Positions 1-7,438 of a stretch of 64,000 bases of DNA are shown piece by piece. The stretch is from positions 1-64,000 of the forward strand of contig NZ_JARZHH010000019.1 in assembly GCF_029946515.1 (NCBI RefSeq). Reading direction: 5' to 3'. The position numbers and the translations under genes are program-made. Every line of letters begins with the position of its first letter. Within the stretch, counting starts at the first letter, position 1. The DNA comes from Polyangium sp. 6x1 (lineage in GTDB: Bacteria > Myxococcota_A > Polyangia > Polyangiales > Polyangiaceae). The notes under the pieces are model-generated. The model did no database searches, was not told the DNA's origin, and worked only from the letters and a program-made list of their open reading frames with translations.

Positions 1-885
1 GGCAGCGGCGGCAGTGGCGGCGGGCCCGGCGGCGCGGGCGGCAGCGGCGGCGCCGGAGGAATGGGCGGCGCGGGCGGCAGCGGCGGCGCCGGGGGAATGG
101 GCGGCACCGGCGGAATGGGCGGCGCCGGAGGAATGGGCGGCAGCGGCGGCGGCGGTGGCAATGGATTCGCGGCGATCGTCTCGAAAGAGGTCTACGACGC
201 GATGTTCCTGCACCGGAACGCGCTGTACGCGTATGAATCGCTCGTCGCCGCGGCGGAGACGTTCCCGGCCTTCTGCAACGAGGGCAGCCTCGACGATCGA
301 AAGCGCGAGGCGGCCGCGTTCCTCGCGAACATCTCGCACGAGACCACGGGCGGCTGGCCCGCGGCCCCGGACGGCCCCCATGCGTGGGGGCTCTATTTCA
401 CGCAGGAGGTCGGCTGCGAGAACGGGGGCTGCACGGGCTATTGCGACTCGACGAACCAGCAATGGCCTTGCGCGCCGGGGAAGACGTATCACGGGCGCGG
501 GCCCATCCAGCTCTCGTGGAACTACAACTACGGGCAGGCGGGCGACGCGCTCGGGCTGCCGCTCCTGACCGATCCGGATCAGGTGACGTCGAATGGCACG
601 GTGGCCTTCCGGACGGGCGGCTGGTTCTGGATGACGCCGCAATCGCCCAAGCCGTCCTGTCACGACGTGATGACGGGGAAGTGGACGCCGTCAGCGCAGG
701 ATCAAACGCTCGGCCGGGTGCCCGGGTTCGGGATGACGATCAACGTCATCAACGGCGGGCTCGAGTGCAACCAGCCGACGAACGCCAAGGTGGAAGACCG
801 CGTCGGGTTTTACCAGCGATACACGCAGATGCTCGGCGTGGACCCGGGCCCGAACCTTTATTGCGACAAGATGCAGTCGTATTGA
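1..885 (+). CDS. GH19-family chitinase, secreted (5' end outside window)
   Basis: Partial gene; the frame is open to base 1, so the signal peptide and true start lie upstream. The first ~55 codons encode a Gly-rich GGxGG/GGMGG linker, followed by a ~235-residue glycoside hydrolase family 19 domain. The proposed acid catalyst is the Glu of HETTGGW (codon 340-342). The second catalytic Glu, in TQEVGC (codon 406-408), lies 22 residues further, which is the spacing I recall for plant class I chitinases (E67/E89). The substrate-cleft motif [16 protein letters not shown] and [10 protein letters not shown] are also present. Six or more cysteines fit an exported enzyme. The expected role is endo-hydrolysis of chitin or a related beta-1,4-GlcNAc polymer, plausible for a predatory or saprophytic bacterium. 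Some GH19 enzymes act as peptidoglycan endolysins, so the exact substrate is uncertain. Confidence 0.88.
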   Translation, partial: GSGGSGGGPGGAGGSGGAGGMGGAGGSGGAGGMGGTGGMGGAGGMGGSGGGGGNGFAAIVSKEVYDAMFLHRNALYAYESLVAAAETFPAFCNEGSLDDRKREAAAFLANISHETTGGWPAAPDGPHAWGLYFTQEVGCENGGCTGYCDSTNQQWPCAPGKTYHGRGPIQLSWNYNYGQAGDALGLPLLTDPDQVTSNGTVAFRTGGWFWMTPQSPKPSCHDVMTGKWTPSAQDQTLGRVPGFGMTINVINGGLECNQPTNAKVEDRVGFYQRYTQMLGVDPGPNLYCDKMQSY

Positions 886-892
886 GCGAAGC

Positions 893-969
893 TGGTCGGG
901 GAGGTGGGATTTGAACCCACGACAACGAGCACCCAAAGCTCGTGCACTACCGGACTGTGCGACTCCCCG
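893..969 (-). tRNA. tRNA-Pro(TGG)
   Basis: Read on the minus strand this is a complete 77-nt cloverleaf. The acceptor stem CGGGGAG pairs with CTCCCCG, followed by discriminator A and an encoded CCA (893-895). The anticodon stem CGAGC/GCTCG holds the 7-nt loop TTTGGGT, giving anticodon TGG (reads CCA and other proline codons). The T stem is GTGGG/CCCAC with a TTCAAAT loop. It lies 7 bases past the chitinase stop, on the opposite strand. No second tRNA was seen. Confidence 0.95.
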
Positions 970-1092
970 GCGGCGCCGCCCGCTGTCGGGCACCGCGCGG
1001 CGCGCACTCTAGACGACGTCCGGGCCCAGAGCAAGAGGCTCGAAGGGCTCAGCCCGGCTCGGCCGAGCGGAGCCCCCCCGCCACGCGATGTT

Positions 1093-3414
1093 CTAGCGAA
1101 GGTTGTCCACCAGATATTCGATCGACCGCTGCGTCGCGTAGAGCTTCGCGGCCGGCGCCCGGTAGCCGTGGCGCTCCCCGGGGAACACCAGGAGATCGAA
1201 GCGCTTGTTCGCCGCGACGAGCGCGTCGATGAGCTCCGCGGTGTTCTGGAAATGCACGTTTTCATCCATGAGCGCGTGCAGGAGGAAGAGCTTGCCGCGG
1301 AGGTTTCCGGCGAGCTTCGTCAGGTCCGCCGCCTCGTAGGCCTTCGCGTCCGCCGTGGGGCTGCCGAGGTAGCGCTCGGAGTATGCGCTGTCGTAGAGGC
1401 GCCAATCCGTCACGAGCGAACCGGCGACGCCCACGTGGAACCGATCGGGCGCCTTGAGCAGCGCGAGCGCCGCCATGTACCCGCCATAGCTGTGGCCGAT
1501 GATCCCGACGCGGCTCGCGTCGACGTACGGGCGCTTGGCGACGGCGTCGAGGCCGGCGATCTGGTCCTCGAGCTCGACGTTGCCGGCATTCTTGTAAAGA
1601 GGCGCCGCGAAGGCCTGGCCTCGCCCCGCGGTGCCGCGGTTGTCGAGCTGGTAGACGACGAATCCGCGATCCGCGAGGTGCTGCCACTGGAGGTACGGCG
1701 ACCACATGTTGAGCACCGTCTGCACGCCGGGGCCGCCGTACACCATCACGATGACGGGATACTTCTTCCCGGGCTCGATCACGCGCGGCGGGAGGAGCGT
1801 GCCATAAAGCTTCACGCCGCCGGGGCCGTCCACCGTCAGGATCTCGGGCGTGCGCACGTGGAGGGACGCGAACACGGGATCCATCGGGAGCGTGAGATCC
1901 CCGATCACGGCGCCGCCGAGCTCGCGAATGACGACCTTCGGCGGCCGATCCTTCGCCGAATGAATGTCCGTGACGGTCTTCGCGCCCCGATCGACGCCCG
2001 CATAATGCACGCCGGGCTCCTCGGTCCAGCGCTTCTTCTCGCCGCCGTCGAGGTTCACCGAATAGAGCTGGCGGTCGAGCGGAGCATCCTTGTCGTCGGC
2101 GATGAAAAAGACGCGCCCGCCCTCCTCGTCGACGCGGCTCACGAGCTGCACGTCCCATTCCCCCGAGGTGAGCTGCTTGATCGGCGCGCCCGTGGCGACG
2201 TCCCGGAGCTCGAGGTGGGTATGCCCCCCGATGTCGCGCGTCCACACGAACCGCGGGGACTTTTCAAGCGGCTCGAACGTGGCCGGCTCGATCCACGTGG
2301 GCGAGGTCTCCGCGAAGAGCTCCTTCGTCTCGCCGCTCTTCGCGTCCACGCGCACGAGCGCGAGGCGCTTCTGGAGCCGATCGAGCGTCTGCAAGTACAA
2401 GGCATTGCCGTCGGGCGCCCAGTGGAAGCGGACCATGTAGCGCTCGGCCTCGGCGGGCCATTTCAACCAGGTCGTCTTCTTCGTCTTGAGGTCGACGATG
2501 CCCGCGCGAACCTTGGGGTTCTTGTCGCCGGGCGCCGGGTACTTCTGCATCATGAGGTCCGGCTTGTCGCCGCGATACCCGAGCACCGGATGCTCGGGGA
2601 CCTCGCGCTCGTCGACCTCGAGATACGCAATCTTGTCGCAGCCCGGGGACCAGAAAAACCCGTGCGGCTCGTCGAGCTCCTCCTGTCCGAGGAAATCACT
2701 CTGCCCACGCGTCGTGCCCGGAGGTCCGCCCGTCGTGAGCCGCGTCTCCTTGCGCGTCGCGACGTCCACGACCCACAGATCGTCCGACCGGACGAACGCG
2801 ACGCGCTCGCCCGTGGCGCAGATCTGCGGGTCGAGCTCGGGCTCCTTGGTCTCCGTGAGGCGCGTGATCGCGCCGGCCGCCGACCGCACGAAGACGTCCC
2901 CCGACGAAGGCACGAGCATCACGGGCGCCTTCTCGGCCCACTGGTACGCGACGATCCCCATCGTCTTCTGCCGCTGGCGCTCGCGCCGGAGCTCCTCCTC
3001 GCGCGAGAGCGGCTTCGAGCTGCCCGGGAGATCCGAGGCGCGCAGGATCACCTTCGACGTGCGCGATGGAAGGTCGAACGCAAAGAGCGACATCGTCATG
3101 TCCCCCGACTCGCTCGCGAGGTACGTGACGAGCTTGCCGTCGGGCGAAGCCTTGACCTGACGCGGGATGTTCCACCCCGGCTCCGGCATCTTCACCATCT
3201 GCTCGAACGAGATGGCGCTCTTCTCCGGCCCGAGGATCGTGCCGCGCGTCGCGTCGGCCGCCGGCGCCGCCGCCTTCGGCGCGCCCTCCGCAGCGCGGTC
3301 CTTCGTCATCTCGTTCAAGAGCGGCCGCTTCGGCCACGGCTCGCCGGCCCCGCCGCAACCGGAGAGCACCCCCGCGAGCGCGAGCACGCCCGCCAGACCC
3401 TGTGCCTTGTGCAT
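1093..3414 (-). CDS. S9 family (dipeptidyl-peptidase IV-like) serine peptidase lipoprotein
   Basis: This 773-residue protein has a lipoprotein signal peptide with lipobox LSGC near residue 19, so it is probably anchored in the outer or inner membrane facing the periplasm. The middle is a DPP-IV-type beta-propeller. The C-terminal alpha/beta hydrolase domain carries the triad S642 (GHSYGG), D717 (MDENVH) and H749 (RHGY). S9B enzymes usually release dipeptides from the N terminus of peptides, often after proline; the substrate here is unknown. The length is typical of the family. The ATG start is preceded by GGGGGAGC at good spacing. It is the last gene of a leftward series, 45 bp after the CBS-domain gene, and could be co-transcribed with it. 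Confidence 0.9.
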   Translation of the reverse strand: MHKAQGLAGVLALAGVLSGCGGAGEPWPKRPLLNEMTKDRAAEGAPKAAAPAADATRGTILGPEKSAISFEQMVKMPEPGWNIPRQVKASPDGKLVTYLASESGDMTMSLFAFDLPSRTSKVILRASDLPGSSKPLSREEELRRERQRQKTMGIVAYQWAEKAPVMLVPSSGDVFVRSAAGAITRLTETKEPELDPQICATGERVAFVRSDDLWVVDVATRKETRLTTGGPPGTTRGQSDFLGQEELDEPHGFFWSPGCDKIAYLEVDEREVPEHPVLGYRGDKPDLMMQKYPAPGDKNPKVRAGIVDLKTKKTTWLKWPAEAERYMVRFHWAPDGNALYLQTLDRLQKRLALVRVDAKSGETKELFAETSPTWIEPATFEPLEKSPRFVWTRDIGGHTHLELRDVATGAPIKQLTSGEWDVQLVSRVDEEGGRVFFIADDKDAPLDRQLYSVNLDGGEKKRWTEEPGVHYAGVDRGAKTVTDIHSAKDRPPKVVIRELGGAVIGDLTLPMDPVFASLHVRTPEILTVDGPGGVKLYGTLLPPRVIEPGKKYPVIVMVYGGPGVQTVLNMWSPYLQWQHLADRGFVVYQLDNRGTAGRGQAFAAPLYKNAGNVELEDQIAGLDAVAKRPYVDASRVGIIGHSYGGYMAALALLKAPDRFHVGVAGSLVTDWRLYDSAYSERYLGSPTADAKAYEAADLTKLAGNLRGKLFLLHALMDENVHFQNTAELIDALVAANKRFDLLVFPGERHGYRAPAAKLYATQRSIEYLVDNLR

Positions 3415-3459
3415 GCTCCCCCGGTTAGACCGAGAGCGAGCCCGAGTCCACCCCGCCCA

Positions 3460-4812
3460 TCACTCGGGCAACCCGCCGCCCTCCGCCTCGTCCAAAGGCG
3501 GCGGCGGCGGCGGCACCGACTTGTCCGTCGTGACGATGCGGACGCGACGCACGCGCCGGCCAACGACGTCCGTCACGACGAGCGTGTAGCCCTCGCACTC
3601 GACACGATCTCCAGGCTCGGCCGGGTGTTCGAGACGTTCGAGGATGTAACCGCCCACGGTCTCGACGGTCTTCGCCTCGGGCAAGAGGACGATCCCCGCG
3701 TCGCGCTCGAGGTCCGCGAGCAGGACGCGGCCGTCGACCTCGACGATGCCCGGACCACGGCGATGGATCGGCGGGACCTCCTCGTCGTTCTCGTCGCGGA
3801 TCTCGCCGACGATCTCTTCGAGCACGTCCTCGATCGTGACGAGTCCGACGAACTCGCCGGTCGGGCTCGTGACGATCGCCACGGGGATCTGCTTGGCCTG
3901 CATCTCCAGGCGGAGGCGCTCGACGGAGGTGGTCTCGCGGGCGAAGATCGGCTTGCGGAGGAGCTCGGCGACGCGCGCGGCCTTGCGGCGGCCCGAGAGG
4001 ACGTCGAAGAGGTCGCGCAGGTGCAGGTACCCGAGCACGGTGTGGCCCTGCGCGTCGAGGACGGGATACCGCGAGTAGCCGGCCTCCGCGACGATCTTCA
4101 CGGCCTCGTCGATGCTCATCGCGGCCCGGAGCGTCGCGGCCTCGCTGCGCAGCGACATGACGTGGCGCGCGGTGCGCCGACGCAGATCGAAGATGCGCAC
4201 GAGCATGCTGCGCAGCGCAGGATCGAGGCCTGCAGGGCTCCGCGTGAGGAGGATGCGGAGCTCTTCGGAGGTGTGCGCGATCTCCTCCTCGTGCGCGGGC
4301 TGGAGGCCGAAGAGCCGCACGAAGCCGTTCGCCGCGGAGTTCAAGACCCAGATGATGGGCCACATCAACACGAAGAAGACGTGGAGCGGCTGCGCGGCGA
4401 AGAGCGTGACCTTCTCGGTGCGCTGGATGGCGAGCGTCTTCGGCGCGAGCTCACCGATGATCGTGTGGAGCGACATGATCAAGGTGAACGCGACGCCGAG
4501 CGCGATCGCGCGCGTGGCCTCGGGGCCGACGCCGAACTTGATGAGCCAAGGTTCGAGGAGGTGCGCGACCGCAGGCTCGCCGATCCAGCCGAGGCCGAGG
4601 CTCGCGAGCGTGATGCCGAGCTGGTTGGCCGAGAGGTACGCGTCGAGGCGCTGCGACATCGTCAGCGCCCGCTTGGCCCGCGCGTCGCCGCTGCGCACGA
4701 GCTGCTCCAGCCGCGAGGGGCGCATCTTGACGATGGCGAACTCGGACGCGACGAAGAACGCGTTCAGCAGGATGAGAAGCGCCGTCGCGAGCAGATAGAG
4801 AATCGTCGTCAT
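3460..4812 (-). CDS. CNNM/CorC-HlyC family membrane protein (DUF21-CBS-CorC_HlyC)
   Basis: This 450-residue protein has an N-terminal DUF21 membrane domain of about four helices (starting MTTILYLLATALLILLNAFF), then a pair of CBS domains (about residues 205-320) and a C-terminal CorC_HlyC domain ending in a short Pro-rich tail. The architecture is that of the UPF0053/HlyC/CorC family, members of which are linked to magnesium or other divalent cation export; no hemolysin activity is implied. I chose the ATG at 4812 over a TTG seven codons upstream because the hydrophobic segment begins at once and GGGGGA lies upstream. It sits between the gamma-glutamylcysteine ligase and peptidase genes on the same strand, with no obvious functional link. 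Confidence 0.85.
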   Translation of the reverse strand: MTTILYLLATALLILLNAFFVASEFAIVKMRPSRLEQLVRSGDARAKRALTMSQRLDAYLSANQLGITLASLGLGWIGEPAVAHLLEPWLIKFGVGPEATRAIALGVAFTLIMSLHTIIGELAPKTLAIQRTEKVTLFAAQPLHVFFVLMWPIIWVLNSAANGFVRLFGLQPAHEEEIAHTSEELRILLTRSPAGLDPALRSMLVRIFDLRRRTARHVMSLRSEAATLRAAMSIDEAVKIVAEAGYSRYPVLDAQGHTVLGYLHLRDLFDVLSGRRKAARVAELLRKPIFARETTSVERLRLEMQAKQIPVAIVTSPTGEFVGLVTIEDVLEEIVGEIRDENDEEVPPIHRRGPGIVEVDGRVLLADLERDAGIVLLPEAKTVETVGGYILERLEHPAEPGDRVECEGYTLVVTDVVGRRVRRVRIVTTDKSVPPPPPPLDEAEGGGLPE

Positions 4813-4884
4813 CGTCCGAACCCGGTCCCCCAAGGAGCAGGAGAGCGCGCCGAGCGATGGCTCGTTCTCCCTGCGAAGGCGGCC

Positions 4885-6246
4885 CTAGATGCGAGCCCGC
4901 ACGAGGATCTCGCGGCGCAAATCCGAGTCGCTCGTCAGCCCCTCGACGAGCGCGTCGGCGGGACACTGGCCCTTCTCGACGAGGCTGCCGAGGCGCGTGA
5001 GGTGCACGCGCTCGTCCTTGCCATTGCGCATGCGAGCCCGCCGCGCGAGCCCACCCTCGGCGATCACGAGCACGCGCTCCGCGAGCGCCGCGAGCTTCTC
5101 GCCGCGGAACGTCGCCCCGAGCCCCTTCTGGGCGATCTCCGGGCGGAGCGCTTCGAGCTCGGCATAGGTGAAACTCTCGGTGAGCGCCTCGGCTTCGTCG
5201 AGGGCGCGATCGTCGTAGAGGATGCCCGTCCAGAGCGCCGGCAGCGCGCACGTGAGCGCGGCCGACTGCGAGTCCGCCCCGCGGACCTCGATCGTGCGCT
5301 TGAGACGCACCTCGGGGAAGAGCGTGTTCAGGTGCGTCTGCCAGTCGGTCGAGGTCGCACGGTGATCGCGGAAGCCGTGCTTCAAGAAGCTGCGGAAGGA
5401 CTGGCCCGTGTTCTCGAGGACGGTGTCGCCGCGCTTGATGAGGAACATCGGCGCGTCGAGCGCCCACTCGACGTAGTCGACGAAGCGCTTGCCGCGCTCG
5501 AGCACGTTCTCGAGCAGCCCCTGCCGCGCGGGATCGACGCTGAGCCACGTGAGCGCGCGCCGGCTCTTGCCGCCCCAGAGACCGCTCTCGACGAACGGGG
5601 AGTTCGCGAACATCGCCGTGGTGACGGGCGAGAGGCGGAGCGAGACACGGAGCGCGCGCATGGCGCCCTCCTCGCTGGAGTAGTCGAAGTTCGCCTGCAC
5701 CGTGGCCGTGCGGCGCATCATGTCGAGGCCGCCCGTGCCACGCGTCGGCAGGTAACGGCGCATGATGCCGTACCGAGACTTCGGCACCCACGGCAGCTCG
5801 TCCTGCCGCGCGAGCGGATGAAACCCGACGCCGAGCCAGCTCAGGTTGAGCTCGCCCGAGATGTCGCGCAGCTCCGCGAGATGACCGCTCATCTCGAGGC
5901 AGATCTGGTGGACGTTGTCGAAGGCGGCGCCGGAGAGCTCGAGCTGGCCGCCCGGCTCCAGGGTCACGGAGGCGCCCGCGCGTTCGAGCGCGATGATCGG
6001 GCCCGTGGGCGACTCGCGATCGATCTTCCAGCCGTGACGCTCGACGAGCGCCTCGAGCACCGTGAGGACGCTGCGCGGGCCCTCGTAAGGGAGGGGCGCT
6101 CCGGTCGTCGTGTCGACGCCGAACTTCTCGGCTTCCGCACCGATGCGGTAACGATCGCGCGGCTTCATCGCCGCGTGGAAGGGGATCAGGAGGTCATCGA
6201 TGCCGCGGATGATCTCCGCCTGATTCGAAAGGCTCGCTTCGGCCAT
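4885..6246 (-). CDS. gshA: Glutamate-cysteine ligase, plant/proteobacterial GCS2 type
   Basis: This 453-residue protein matches the plant-type glutamate-cysteine ligase family: GAEAEKFGVD near residue 37, LEPGGQLELSG near 96, and the conserved MMRRTATVQANFDYSSEEG and SRALTWLSVDPARQG-like segments. It would catalyse ATP-dependent formation of gamma-glutamylcysteine, the first step of glutathione synthesis, in the cytosol. Length and motif order are normal. No gshB lies in the window. The ATG start has only a weak ribosome site (GAGAAC). The nearest upstream gene on the same strand is the homocysteine-methyltransferase-like gene, 47 bp away, so both could be sulfur-amino-acid related, but that is inference. 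The family also includes EgtA-like enzymes. Confidence 0.87.
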   Translation of the reverse strand: MAEASLSNQAEIIRGIDDLLIPFHAAMKPRDRYRIGAEAEKFGVDTTTGAPLPYEGPRSVLTVLEALVERHGWKIDRESPTGPIIALERAGASVTLEPGGQLELSGAAFDNVHQICLEMSGHLAELRDISGELNLSWLGVGFHPLARQDELPWVPKSRYGIMRRYLPTRGTGGLDMMRRTATVQANFDYSSEEGAMRALRVSLRLSPVTTAMFANSPFVESGLWGGKSRRALTWLSVDPARQGLLENVLERGKRFVDYVEWALDAPMFLIKRGDTVLENTGQSFRSFLKHGFRDHRATSTDWQTHLNTLFPEVRLKRTIEVRGADSQSAALTCALPALWTGILYDDRALDEAEALTESFTYAELEALRPEIAQKGLGATFRGEKLAALAERVLVIAEGGLARRARMRNGKDERVHLTRLGSLVEKGQCPADALVEGLTSDSDLRREILVRARI

Positions 6247-6293
6247 CGTTCGTGGTTCTCAAGCTGTTCGGGGAGTTGGGGCGCGGGACAGGC

Positions 6294-7238
6294 CTAGACG
6301 GCCTGCGGCCACATCGGGGAGCGTTCCGAGCCGGATCCCTTCGGACCAAGCACACGCGCGAGGACAGCGACGTGTTTTGCCGTGGTCCCAGCACCACCGC
6401 CGACGAACCTCGCCCCTGCGTCCACCAGACGTTTGCACGCCGCGGCCCACGCATCCACCGATGACGTGGTGTCTGGTACGCCATGTTGGCACTCGGGGCT
6501 CGCCGCGAGCAGAACCCCGACGCGCGGAGCTCCCGCCCGCGTCACGATTTCCAGCGCAGCCTTGGCCGCGCTCTCGCTCGGCACGTCGACGATCACGGCA
6601 TGCACGCCCGCGTCGACCGAGGCGCGTGTCCCCTCGTCGAGCGAGTCACCGTCGACGATACGCTCGCCGTCCGACGTTTCGAGCAGCGCCCATGTCGGTA
6701 GCTGCGTCGCGCACGCGCTCACGATGGCCGAGAGCCGCGCCATACGCGCGAGCTGCGTGCCGTGGCGGAACGCCTCCGGCGAGAAGCCTCGCGCGATGAT
6801 GAGCTCGCAACCCGACGTCGACAGGCGCGTCGCGTGCATCGCGTACTCTTCGGTGATCCGCTCCGGCAGCGCCGGCGCGATCCAGCGCGCGCCGAGGAGG
6901 CCCGCCACCACGACCGGCCGATGCGCGGTGCCGACCGCCTCGATCGCGAGATCGACCGCCGTGCCCGTGAGCGCGGCCGAGCGGAACGCCATGCCGATCT
7001 GCGCGAGCGCTCGCGGCATCGTCTCGTCCGTGACGGCCACGATCACGTCCGATCCCGCGGTGATCTCCTGCCGGTAGTGCTCGGAGACGGCGCCGGGGTT
7101 CTCGCGCACGGCGCGCCCGAGGGGCGCCGCGCCGGAGGTCTCCACGCCCCTCGCCGCGAAGGACGAGACCGGATCGCCACCCAGGACGAGCGGGCGCCCC
7201 GCTTCGAGGCGGGTCAGGAGGGCATCGAGAGAGCTCAC
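6294..7238 (-). CDS. Homocysteine S-methyltransferase-like protein lacking zinc ligands
   Basis: This 314-residue protein follows the homocysteine S-methyltransferase fold: an N-terminal LVLGGDPVSSFAARGV in place of the usual LLDGGMGTELxxRG, then ENPGAVSEHYRQEITAGSDVI. The family's C-terminal GGCCxT motif, which supplies two zinc-binding cysteines, reads GGGAGTT here (residues 280-286), so both cysteines are replaced. The third family cysteine is not obvious either. Active enzymes need the zinc thiolate to activate homocysteine, so this copy is probably inactive in that reaction or has a new role. The start is a GTG at 7238 with no strong ribosome site. No frameshift or stop interrupts it, and codon use matches its neighbours, so it appears maintained. 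Confidence 0.72.
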   Translation of the reverse strand: MSSLDALLTRLEAGRPLVLGGDPVSSFAARGVETSGAAPLGRAVRENPGAVSEHYRQEITAGSDVIVAVTDETMPRALAQIGMAFRSAALTGTAVDLAIEAVGTAHRPVVVAGLLGARWIAPALPERITEEYAMHATRLSTSGCELIIARGFSPEAFRHGTQLARMARLSAIVSACATQLPTWALLETSDGERIVDGDSLDEGTRASVDAGVHAVIVDVPSESAAKAALEIVTRAGAPRVGVLLAASPECQHGVPDTTSSVDAWAAACKRLVDAGARFVGGGAGTTAKHVAVLARVLGPKGSGSERSPMWPQAV

Positions 7239-7438
7239 GTCATCACGCAGGGGTTCGAGGGCCGAGCTGGGAATGTCCAGGATCGGCCGAAGGCCGTCGA
7301 CACAAGGACGAACCTTCGTCCCCTTCTACCACTTCACCTGAAAACACGGAACCCGAGACGCGGCTGCCACGTGCATTTCCCGTCCGGGTCGGCGAGCAAG
7401 CCTTCATGTGCTCGTCACGCGGCCCATTCCATCGCGCA

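Noticed and set aside
904-6297. A 1,797-codon open frame on the plus strand
   Set aside because: It runs antisense to four well-supported genes. In very GC-rich DNA, G/C at third positions removes stop codons from the opposite frame; the translation is Arg/Glu/Leu-rich without domains.
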